The translations under genes were made by a program, and so were the position numbers. The notes beneath the pieces are model-generated. The model had not been told where the DNA came from and ran no database searches. It worked only from the letters and a program-made list of their open reading frames with translations. DNA of 6,310 nt from Nitrososphaerota archaeon (lineage in GTDB: Archaea > Thermoproteota > Bathyarchaeia > Bathyarchaeales > Bathycorpusculaceae): assembly GCA_031260365.1 (NCBI GenBank), contig JAIRJY010000162.1:1-6310 (forward strand), given 5' to 3'. Positions 1 through 4,727 of this stretch are shown here, in pieces (the stretch's first letter is position 1; every line of letters starts with the position of its first letter).

Positions 1-2
1 GT

Positions 3-674
3 TTAAATGCCGCTGCAAGGGAATATGGTGCATATATTATTGGTGGTGATACAGGTGAAACAGGGGATCTAACAATTTCTGTTTCTCTTTATGGTAAAGC
101 CACTCAGAGTGCTTTAATGTTGCGTAATGGTGCAAAGGCTGGAGATATTTTGGCTGTTACAGGATTGTTTGGAAAATCCTCTGCTGGATTGCAAATGTTG
201 CTTGACGAGACTTGTGTGGTTTCTTCTAAGGCGCGTTTGGTACTAGAGCGTGCAGTTTTTAATCCTGTGGCGCGGTTAGCAGAGGGTTTGGCACTTTCTA
301 AACACCTGTGTGTTTCGTCATCAATGGATAGTAGCGATGGATTGGCGTGGAGTTTGTATGAATTAATGAATATGAGCAATGTAGGTTTTACTGTTGAGGT
401 AGTGCCTGTTGCAGAAGAAACTGTAGAGTTTGCAGAACAAAACGGATTAACCGCAGAGTCCTTAGCACTATATGGTGGAGAGGAGTATGAATTGGTCTTA
501 ACAGTTGACCCACAAAAATGGACAACCGCAAAAAAAACTGTTGAAGCTGTTGGTGGCAATTTAACTGCTATAGGAAAAGCAACAGTAGAAAAACAAGTAA
601 ACCTTCTTATGAAGAACGGAAAAAAACGTCTTATTGAACCACGTGGATATGAACATTTTACTGTAAAAGTTTAG
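3..674 (+). CDS. thiL: Thiamine-monophosphate kinase ThiL, 5' end missing
   Basis: ThiL phosphorylates thiamine monophosphate to the cofactor thiamine diphosphate with ATP, the last step of thiamine synthesis, in the cytosol. The frame is open from the left window edge and gives 223 residues; the family is usually a little over 300, so roughly the N-terminal third is outside the window. Visible motifs fit the AIR-synthase-like fold: near the start a GGDTGETGDL segment (Mg/ATP-binding region), then SLYGKA, GDILAVTGLFGKSSAGL, the conserved DSSDGLAWSLYEL stretch, and YGGEEYELVLTV near the C-terminus. The TTG at 117-119 lies inside this conserved domain, so it is not the start. The 3' end converges on trmY and overlaps it by 17 nt. 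Codon use resembles the other genes here and the frame shows no damage. Confidence is high; related kinases of the fold (SelD, PurM) lack this motif combination. Confidence 0.93.
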   Translation, partial: LNAAAREYGAYIIGGDTGETGDLTISVSLYGKATQSALMLRNGAKAGDILAVTGLFGKSSAGLQMLLDETCVVSSKARLVLERAVFNPVARLAEGLALSKHLCVSSSMDSSDGLAWSLYELMNMSNVGFTVEVVPVAEETVEFAEQNGLTAESLALYGGEEYELVLTVDPQKWTTAKKTVEAVGGNLTAIGKATVEKQVNLLMKNGKKRLIEPRGYEHFTVKV

Positions 675-1233
675 CCTTTTTATCTAAGATGTAATTAATA
701 ACAGTTATACATGATGCTGCCAAATAAGGCGTTTTTCCTAAACTGATTTTTTCTCCAAACCTCAACGCGAATGCTTCAGTTTTTTTAGGCATACCCACAT
801 GGTCTCCTAAAACAAACACGGGATTTCCCACAAATTCAACATTGTCCAACTCTTTTCCTCCTTCTTCAAGTACATATATATTACAATTCCCATTTTCAGC
901 CTTTGATTTTAGTAGTCCTTCAAAACTGGTCTTGTCCTTACTTATTCCTGGATGCTGTTTGCCTGCAAGTGTTTTTTTTAGTATACCCTGCCAGGTTTCC
1001 ATGTCTGTACGCACATCATAGAGAGTTTTACCATCGATTTTTATGTGTACAGGAGGAGTTGGTGGTCCATTTAATATTGCATGAAAAGTAACATCTCTAC
1101 GTAACCCATGTGACAGAAAAAGGCTACTCACTATACACTCATGCATAATATCTAATCTACCTGCGTCATGTAAACTGTTAAATTTTGAATCCGTTTGTCC
1201 TATACGTGAAAACAATATGAACTCGCGAGTCAA
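658..1233 (-). CDS. trmY: tRNA (pseudouridine(54)-N1)-methyltransferase TrmY
   Basis: TrmY uses S-adenosylmethionine to methylate N1 of pseudouridine 54 in the T-loop of archaeal tRNAs, giving m1-psi where bacteria and eukaryotes have ribothymidine. The 191-residue product covers the whole family length (DUF358, SPOUT class). Visible motifs are AGRLDIMHEC (24-33), FLSHGLRRDV (39-48), NGPPTPPV (55-62), the trefoil-knot/AdoMet segment VFVLGDHVGMP (139-149), SLGKTPY (164-170) and YLAASCI with the conserved Cys (170-176). The start is TTG: an in-frame TGA lies only three codons upstream, and TREF... aligns with the family N-terminus (M-R-E/T-F). An AAGGTG run at 1246-1251 could serve as ribosome-binding site at a long spacing of 12 nt. 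The gene is divergent from the winged-helix gene and convergent with thiL, so it is probably transcribed alone. No damage is seen. Confidence 0.93.
   Translation of the reverse strand: MTREFILFSRIGQTDSKFNSLHDAGRLDIMHECIVSSLFLSHGLRRDVTFHAILNGPPTPPVHIKIDGKTLYDVRTDMETWQGILKKTLAGKQHPGISKDKTSFEGLLKSKAENGNCNIYVLEEGGKELDNVEFVGNPVFVLGDHVGMPKKTEAFALRFGEKISLGKTPYLAASCITVINYILDKKAKLLQ
670..682 (+). terminator. U-rich tract after thiL
   Basis: The thiL stop codon is followed at once by a T-rich stretch ending in five T (677-681). Archaeal RNA polymerase terminates at such oligo-T runs without needing a hairpin. The tract lies inside the 3' coding end of the convergent trmY gene. It is short, so support is weak. 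Confidence 0.3.
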
Positions 1234-1263
1234 TTTACTTCATAACACCTTATACTTCTGTTG

Positions 1264-1271
1264 CTTTTAAA
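1264..1271 (-). promoter_or_regulatory. TATA-like box of trmY
   Basis: On the minus strand, TTTAAAAG lies about 30-38 nt upstream of the TTG start of trmY. This is the expected position for an archaeal TATA box with a very short leader. If transcription starts about 25 nt downstream, most of the AAGGTG ribosome-binding candidate would be untranscribed, so the message may be nearly leaderless. This is inferred from position and base composition only. Confidence 0.35.
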
Positions 1272-1359
1272 TCAACTTATTTTTACACAATGAACACCGT
1301 AAAATTGAAAAACCATTATGCAAATAATAAACAAGGAACAGTAAATAGATGTGGTCATA

Positions 1360-1596
1360 ATGAAACTAAATAAAGTTGACGAAGCAATTATAAAAACATT
1401 AAAAACTGAAGGAAAAGAGTTAACCCTCCCAGAGATAACAGAAAAAACTGGGTTAGTATCCAAAAATATTTTCAAATCGTTACGCAAACTTTTCGAAAAC
1501 GGAATAATAGACACAAACGCAAGAAAATATAAACTATTAACAGACAAAATTCCACAAACAAAAGAAAAAACCGCCAAAACAAAAAAAACGGAATAA
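1360..1596 (+). CDS. Small winged-helix DNA-binding protein
   Basis: This is a 78-residue protein not assigned to a named family. Residues 3-60 read as a winged helix-turn-helix: a first helix NKVDEAIIKTLK, then LTLPEITEKTGL and a recognition-helix candidate SKNIFKSLRKLFENGII, followed by a short wing around DTNARKYKLL. The pattern resembles MarR/TrmB-like HTH modules with no ligand or dimerisation domain. The last 18 residues are a Lys/Thr-rich basic tail that could add non-specific DNA contact. The ATG at 1360 was chosen; an in-frame GTG at 1351 would add three residues (V-V-I) and lies closer (13 nt) to an AAGGA at 1333-1337, so either start is possible. It stands alone, divergent from trmY. 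A local or chromatin-associated regulatory role is an inference; the target is unknown. Confidence 0.75.
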   Translation: MKLNKVDEAIIKTLKTEGKELTLPEITEKTGLVSKNIFKSLRKLFENGIIDTNARKYKLLTDKIPQTKEKTAKTKKTE

Positions 1597-1754
1597 TCCT
1601 GATTGCTGCTCCATTATAGTAACATGAATTTAAATTAACGCAAACGAACGAACGAATGGATGAGATCAAATAAACAATAGTCTTCACTTAATGTAGTGTG
1701 ATTGAGGTTCGACTTTGAGTACTGTAACAATAGTGTTTATGGAGTAATCTAACG

Positions 1755-1926
1755 TGTGTAGAGTAAGGGAAAATGCTCGTTTGTGGTTGTTCTTATTTAT
1801 GTTTGTGCGAATTAGTGTCCACAATTTCTGCATTTGTAGCAACTACATAATGTAATTAACTAAAAGCTTTTATGCAACATTTGCTTTCGCACTTGAAATA
1901 TCTCATAACTATTACATGTGTAGAGT
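1755..1926. repeat. Direct 10-bp repeat TGTGTAGAGT, two copies
   Basis: TGTGTAGAGT occurs at 1755-1764 and again at 1917-1926, in the same orientation and 162 nt apart. No gene lies between them. Two copies of a 10-mer could be chance in biased sequence, and no function is assigned. Confidence 0.35.
1812..1906 (-). pseudogene. Possible remnant of a small zinc-ribbon protein
   Basis: Reading from an ATG at 1906 on the minus strand gives MRYFKCESKCCIKAFS and then a stop. A one-base shift at that point continues into a frame ending LCSCYKCRNCGH and a stop at 1812. Together the two pieces carry clustered cysteines (KCESKCC, then CSCYKCRNCGH), which resembles small zinc-ribbon proteins of archaea, many of which end in a C-x2-C-G-H knuckle. 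The total is only about 31 residues and needs a frameshift, so it is either a decayed small gene or coincidence. No family assignment is made. Confidence 0.2.
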
Positions 1927-2157
1927 TAAACGATGTAGTAGTACTTTTTATAATACTAAATTTTTTTACAAAATTGTGAAAATTATCAAAAAAACACGAT
2001 ATTTACGCTTTAATCATACATTGTTTAGATGGAAAAGCAACTTGAAAACTTTATTTTACTGAATATTTTTATAGTTGTAATTTACTATATTTTAACTGTA
2101 AATATGTCAAATTTCACACATATATTGTTGGATTTTGAAATAAGTGTGTTTGAGTGA

Positions 2158-2197
2158 CTGTACTGCAAGAACGTATCGCCGAGGGCGAGTTGTACAG
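2158..2197. promoter_or_regulatory. Interrupted GC-rich palindrome, candidate PadR operator
   Basis: An inner perfect inverted repeat TCGCC-GAG-GGCGA (2176-2188) is flanked by an outer pair CTGTAC (2158-2163) and GTACAG (2192-2197). The spacing is asymmetric: 12 nt on the left, 3 nt on the right. It ends 3 nt before the TATAAAA box of the PadR gene and is clearly more GC-rich than the surrounding sequence. PadR regulators bind dyad operators and often repress their own gene, so autoregulation is the simplest reading. An RNA hairpin is the alternative. Confidence 0.45.
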
Positions 2198-2200
2198 GTC

Positions 2201-2207
2201 TATAAAA
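2201..2207 (+). promoter_or_regulatory. TATA box of the PadR gene
   Basis: TATAAAA lies 21-27 nt before the PadR ATG, a near-consensus archaeal TATA box. That spacing predicts transcription starting at or very near the start codon, i.e. a leaderless message. An AGGTG at 2216-2220, 7 nt before the ATG, looks like a good ribosome-binding site but would be transcribed only if a promoter further upstream is used. Confidence 0.55.
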
Positions 2208-2227
2208 TCCGTAACAGGTGAAAAAAC

Positions 2228-2584
2228 ATGAACAAAAAAGAAAAAAATAATGAGAAAAAAGAATTTCAAGCCGCTTTTGCAAGAAGCGCACTTGAGCTGA
2301 TAATCCTAAAATTTTTACATACACAACCACTGCATGGCTATGGGTTAATAGTTGCGATTCATAAAAACTTTGAAGCATATTTTGGAGCAAGCACCATTTA
2401 TCCGATTTTAGAGAAATTAGAAAAACACAACTATATCACAAGCAAATGGAACACAGAAAAAGACCGCCCAAAGAAAATATACACCATAACAGCCAAAGGA
2501 CAAGAACTGCTTACACAAGCTGAAAACACTTTTAAAAAATTCTATCAAAAAATGTTGGAAACTCCATTTGTTGCTAAAGAATAA
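2228..2584 (+). CDS. PadR family transcriptional regulator
   Basis: This is a 118-residue winged-helix regulator of the PadR family; such proteins bind dyad operators as dimers and often control membrane or stress-response genes. The family pattern is clear: after a Lys-rich N-terminus (1-12), a first helix ending LELIILKFLHTQPLHGYGLI (22-41), the motif ASTIYPILEKLEKHNYI (54-70), and the wing KWNTEKDRPKKIYTITAKGQELL (73-95). A short amphipathic C-terminal helix follows (98-112), as in the short PadR-s2 group. The ATG has an AGGTG 7 nt upstream and a TATA box 21 nt upstream. A candidate operator lies immediately in front, suggesting autoregulation. After the stop codon the same frame continues, interrupted by TAA-ATT-TAG, into a SHOCT-like and hydrophobic stretch, so the gene may once have been longer or may have had a partner gene. 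The ligand and targets are unknown. Confidence 0.9.
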   Translation: MNKKEKNNEKKEFQAAFARSALELIILKFLHTQPLHGYGLIVAIHKNFEAYFGASTIYPILEKLEKHNYITSKWNTEKDRPKKIYTITAKGQELLTQAENTFKKFYQKMLETPFVAKE

Positions 2585-2590
2585 ATTTAG

Positions 2591-2773
2591 AAATCAAAGC
2601 TTGAAGGACAGTATGAGAAGCAATGTATAACCAGTGAAAAGTTGAAAAAGCAATTATTAGACCTCCTCGGATTTTATAAAAAATCTGACCGAATACCTGC
2701 AGCTACCACGGTAAAGATGAATGCGTCAGTTCTATTAGGAACCATAGTTGTCGTCCTTATCACCATTGGCTAA
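2591..2773 (+). pseudogene. SHOCT-like/transmembrane coding remnant in frame with PadR
   Basis: The frame of PadR, after its TAA, an ATT codon and a TAG, stays open for 60 codons and looks coding. It contains LEGQYEKQCITSEKLKKQ followed by LLDLLGFYKKSDRIP, close to the SHOCT-type pattern (LExxYxxGxIoxExYxxxK), then a hydrophobic segment SVLLGTIVVVLITIG able to cross a membrane. There is no ATG before residue 43 and no suitable ribosome-binding site; the only early alternative start is a TTG at 2642. It is either the C-terminal part of a once longer PadR protein cut off by two stop codons, or a small membrane protein that has lost its start. The key glycine of the SHOCT pattern is Gln-Cys here, consistent with decay. 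Confidence 0.4.
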
Positions 2774-3025
2774 GGCACTGATTGGATTGGCGAAGGCAAT
2801 AGCATTGTGTTTTCCAAGATAACTACCCTTTTTATATGGAACGTTAAATACTGCCGTAGGTACTGTTTGGTCCAGTTGAAGTTAGACTTGTGGAAGTACT
2901 TAAAACAATCGCGTTTGAGGTGGTTTTGATTTGTTTGCTTTTAAGGTCTATGATGATAAAATGTGTGTTTTTATGTCTGCTCCACCATATGGCTATGTTT
3001 CTGATATAGTCAAAAACAAGTATAC
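2774..3025 (+). other. Coding-like fragments in shifting frames, no intact gene
   Basis: No intact gene is seen. Coding-like strings occur in two plus-strand frames: KALIGLAKAIA directly after the preceding remnant, then LPFLYGTLNTAVGTV (2823-2867), and in the next frame FGPVEVRLVEVLKTIAFEVV (2866-2925), running open to 3009. AVGTV next to FGPV recalls the Gar1 G-x-V-...-FGPV motif, but the match is far too short to name. The stretch could be a pseudogene with frameshifts, or AT-rich noise. Its right half overlaps the candidate C/D box RNA. Confidence 0.25.
2946..3008 (+). ncRNA. Candidate C/D box guide sRNA
   Basis: A perfect C box ATGATGA (2950-2956) and a D box CTGA (3001-3004) are 44 nt apart, giving an RNA of about 60 nt, the usual archaeal size. 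The flanks can form only 2 base pairs, and the internal boxes are poor: CTGC at 2977-2980 is the best D' and no clear C' follows. The ten bases before the D box, GGCTATGTTT, would guide 2'-O-methylation of an AAACATAGCC target. I recall a similar AAAACAUAG run in archaeal 23S rRNA domain IV, but this is from memory and unchecked. It could be chance. Confidence 0.3.
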
Positions 3026-3060
3026 ACAAGTTAACAACAATCTAGTGGTCTTTAACTTGT
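3012..3060 (-). terminator. Hairpin and U tract downstream of SRP RNA
   Basis: A perfect 9-bp inverted repeat, ACAAGTTAA (3026-3034) and TTAACTTGT (3052-3060) on the plus strand, encloses a 17-nt loop. It begins 11 nt past the end of the SRP RNA. On the minus strand it is followed by TTTTT (3016-3012). A hairpin then a U run is compatible with termination or 3' end formation of the SRP transcript. The repeat could instead be a protein-binding dyad. Confidence 0.4.
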
Positions 3061-3070
3061 TGGAATTCAA

Positions 3071-3393
3071 GTAGCGATGAATCGCTGCGGTTCGCCGCCT
3101 AGACTCCGCCTGAAACTTCTGGTCCTACACTCATACCCGTACCCCCTTGAGCGCATAACGTCCAAACTTAGGTTGCTCTCTCCCGAGCCTAGCCGAGTTC
3201 GCCTGGTAGACCATGAAGTAACTCCCCTACGGAAGCTACCCATTGACCGCCAGCCCCAAAGGACGGATAATCAACGTTACGGAAAGAGAAACACAGGCGA
3301 CCTTTGACGTCTCATCCACAGATGTCAGCCCGTCATGTAGAGGATTTACGGAAATAATGGACCCCTAACCCACCGCCTAAGATCCATCGCCAC
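3071..3393 (-). ncRNA. ffs: Signal recognition particle (7S) RNA, archaeal type
   Basis: This is the RNA scaffold of the signal recognition particle, which with SRP54 and SRP19 delivers ribosomes making membrane or secreted proteins to the membrane. On the minus strand the diagnostic helix 8 apex is at 3171-3190: AGG, CTC, loop GGGA, GAG, AGCA, ACC. It matches position for position the consensus AGG-nnC-GGAA-Gnn-AGCA-GCC, with both strands of the symmetric loop. Near the 5' end, GGGTTAGGGGTCC followed by CCGTAAATCC corresponds to the archaeal Alu-domain GGUUCGGCGUCC and UGUAACC loops. The ends close a helix 1 of 13 pairs: GTGGCGATGGATC with GATTCATCGCTAC, two of them G-U. A helix 6 arm is suggested by GGTAG/CTACC, and partial helix 5 pairing is visible. 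The 323-nt length fits archaea. The segment is strikingly GC-rich against its AT-rich surroundings. The ends are set by helix 1 and may be a few bases off. Confidence 0.9.
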
Positions 3394-3411
3394 ACCCTAA
3401 AATGAAGACGG

Positions 3412-3427
3412 AGCATTAAAACTTTCC
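3412..3427 (-). promoter_or_regulatory. BRE/TATA promoter of the SRP RNA
   Basis: On the minus strand GGAAAGTTTTAATGCT contains an A/G-rich BRE-like GGAAAG directly before TTTTAAT. Its centre is about 27 nt upstream of the predicted SRP RNA 5' end, exactly where an archaeal TATA/BRE pair is expected for a stable RNA gene. Confidence 0.55.
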
Positions 3428-3944
3428 CAATAAACAACATTTAACTTCCAAACAACGCTGTATTTTTAACGCCTCTACTTGTTTCTATCATAACTTTTCA
3501 AATTTAAGTAACCTATTTAGTTTATCGGATTGTTTTTTAGCTGTTTTTGTGATTAAAACCATATTTTAGCTGTTTTAGAATAGTGCCACATTACTTATGT
3601 GAGTAATAGTTGTGTTTTGTAAAATGACTTTTGATCATTTCTAGCGTAAAAAAGGCAAAAAATAGGCGATATTTCTGAAAGATAATACGTAAACTGGAAA
3701 AGTTTTGGTTTCAAATAAGTTTTTACTACACCCAATTTACGGGTCAAATTTTTTGCGAAATAAAGCGGTGTTTGGTCTACAAATAAAATCTACTCAATAG
3801 AACTTTAGCCCATTCTGAAATTTTACGTTTTCTCTAGCACTTTCATAGACAACTTCCTGTTTCTTTATAGATTCCATTAAAATTTCAGTAGCAATCTGCA
3901 GTTAAACTTTCCATGGTTTCTATTTTGTAGTTAGCTATTTATTT
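3428..3944. other. AT-rich intergenic region between SRP RNA and trpC
   Basis: No convincing gene is present. On the minus strand a 27-residue frame starting at an ATG (3877-3794) reads ESIKKQEVVYESARENVKF, which has coding-like composition but is too short to assign and has no clear ribosome-binding site. A stop-free but ATG-less minus frame runs 3789-3595. The plus-strand 13-bp direct repeat at 3535-3576 is listed separately. No tRNA-like structure or clear terminator for trpC was seen. Confidence 0.5.
3535..3576 (+). repeat. 13-bp direct repeat TTTTAGCTGTTTT, two copies
   Basis: TTTTAGCTGTTTT is repeated exactly at 3535-3547 and 3564-3576, a period of 29 nt, close to three helical turns. 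The copies lie about 115-155 nt upstream of the SRP RNA promoter box on the opposite strand. The phased spacing could suit a protein binding the same DNA face twice, but only two copies exist and no known site matches. Confidence 0.5.
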
Positions 3945-4727
3945 TTATGCATTTACAAACTCCATAACTTTCTTTTCAACGTTATCTGTTAACATTATAC
4001 TTGAACCTATAAGAAACGCAGACACACCAGCTTGACTTAGAAAACGCAGATCTGCTGCAGTGTTAATACCGCTTTCACTTACAATAACTAGATCTTCAAA
4101 GCTATTAGATTTCAGAATTTTTTTAGTAGTGTTTAAATCAACTTTTAAATTTGCAAGATTCCTGTTGTTTATACCAATTATGTCTGCATTAGTAGTTTTA
4201 GCTGCTTTATACTCTTTTTCAGTGTGGACTTCAAGTAGAACCTCAAGACCATTTGTCTGCGCATAATCTATCATACTATCCAGCTCAATTTCACCAAATC
4301 CTCTATCATAAAGTGCTTTAATCAAAAGCACAGCATCTGCGCCCAAACGAGCTGCAGCAGCAACTTGATTTTGGCTCAAAACTATATCCTTCATTAATAA
4401 TGGAAGCTTTACTGCCAATCGGACATCTGCGAGTGTATCTATCGACCCTTTAAAATGGTGAGGTTCTGTTAACACCGATAATGCCACAGCTCCGCCCCGC
4501 TCCATAGCTTTAGCAATTTCTATTAAATCTACAGAATTGCATTCTCGTATAGTACCAAGTGTTGGAGAAGCCTGCTTAATTTCAGCTATTACAGGATTTT
4601 TGTTACAATCACAAATAGCCTTCTTAAGACTTAAATGCAAACTGGGTACAACTTTAAAAAAGTCATAATAGCCGCTGTCAACAGTTGACTGCGCATCAAA
4701 ACATAAAGTATCATAAAAATCATTCAT
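3945..4727 (-). CDS. trpC: Indole-3-glycerol-phosphate synthase TrpC
   Basis: TrpC closes the indole ring of 1-(2-carboxyphenylamino)-1-deoxyribulose 5-phosphate, releasing CO2 and water, in tryptophan synthesis. The 260-residue product is a full-length TIM barrel. Catalytic and phosphate-binding signatures are present in order: AEIKQASPTLG (48-58; Glu49, Lys51, Ser54), LSVLTEPHHFKGS (83-95), LLMKDIVL (110-117, with catalytic Lys113), DAVLLIKAL (131-139), LEVLLEVHTE (161-170, Glu166), GINNRNL (185-191), SESGI (217-221) and the phosphate loop LIGSSIM (239-245). SPTLG and MKDI replace the more common SPS and RKDF and look archaeal. Its ATG overlaps the trpD stop in an ATGA, implying translational coupling. 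It is the last gene of the block; no trpF, trpB or trpA follows before the SRP RNA. The frame shows no damage. Confidence 0.95.
   Translation of the reverse strand: MNDFYDTLCFDAQSTVDSGYYDFFKVVPSLHLSLKKAICDCNKNPVIAEIKQASPTLGTIRECNSVDLIEIAKAMERGGAVALSVLTEPHHFKGSIDTLADVRLAVKLPLLMKDIVLSQNQVAAAARLGADAVLLIKALYDRGFGEIELDSMIDYAQTNGLEVLLEVHTEKEYKAAKTTNADIIGINNRNLANLKVDLNTTKKILKSNSFEDLVIVSESGINTAADLRFLSQAGVSAFLIGSSIMLTDNVEKKVMEFVNA

Larger units (their letters stand above)
1597..2157. other. Long intergenic region without a convincing gene
   Basis: Between the winged-helix gene and the PadR promoter no frame on either strand gives a credible protein. The stretch is AT-rich and has a short tandem CGAA run (1644-1656), a repeated 10-mer TGTGTAGAGT (1755-1764 and 1917-1926) and a minus-strand zinc-ribbon-like remnant listed separately. 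A long T run at 1960-1968 adds AT bias. It may be degraded former coding sequence. Confidence 0.6.

Noticed and set aside
104..559. Minus-strand open frame of 151 codons
   Set aside because: It is antisense to thiL, whose frame carries clear conserved motifs; the antisense product has no recognisable family.
1700..1720. GGTTCGA resembling a tRNA T-loop
   Set aside because: No flanking 5-bp T stem, acceptor stem or anticodon arm can be drawn around it on either strand.
2844..3029. Minus-strand open frame of 61 codons
   Set aside because: It has low-complexity Ser/Thr content with no family pattern or ribosome-binding site, and it is antisense to coding-like strings on the plus strand.
3077..3307. 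Plus-strand open frame of 76 codons rich in Arg and Pro
   Set aside because: It lies wholly inside the SRP RNA on the opposite strand. Its openness and composition come from the GC-rich structured RNA, and no protein family is recognised.
3061..3400. RNase P RNA as explanation of the GC-rich island
   Set aside because: I looked for the P4 and conserved-region motifs (a GGAAAGTCC-like start and ACAGAA...GGCTTA end) and did not find them in order. The SRP helix 8 signature and helix 1 closure explain the island instead.
3595..3789. Minus-strand stop-free frame of about 64 codons
   Set aside because: There is no ATG, and a run of this length is expected by chance in two-plus kilobases of AT-rich intergenic DNA. 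Composition is unremarkable.
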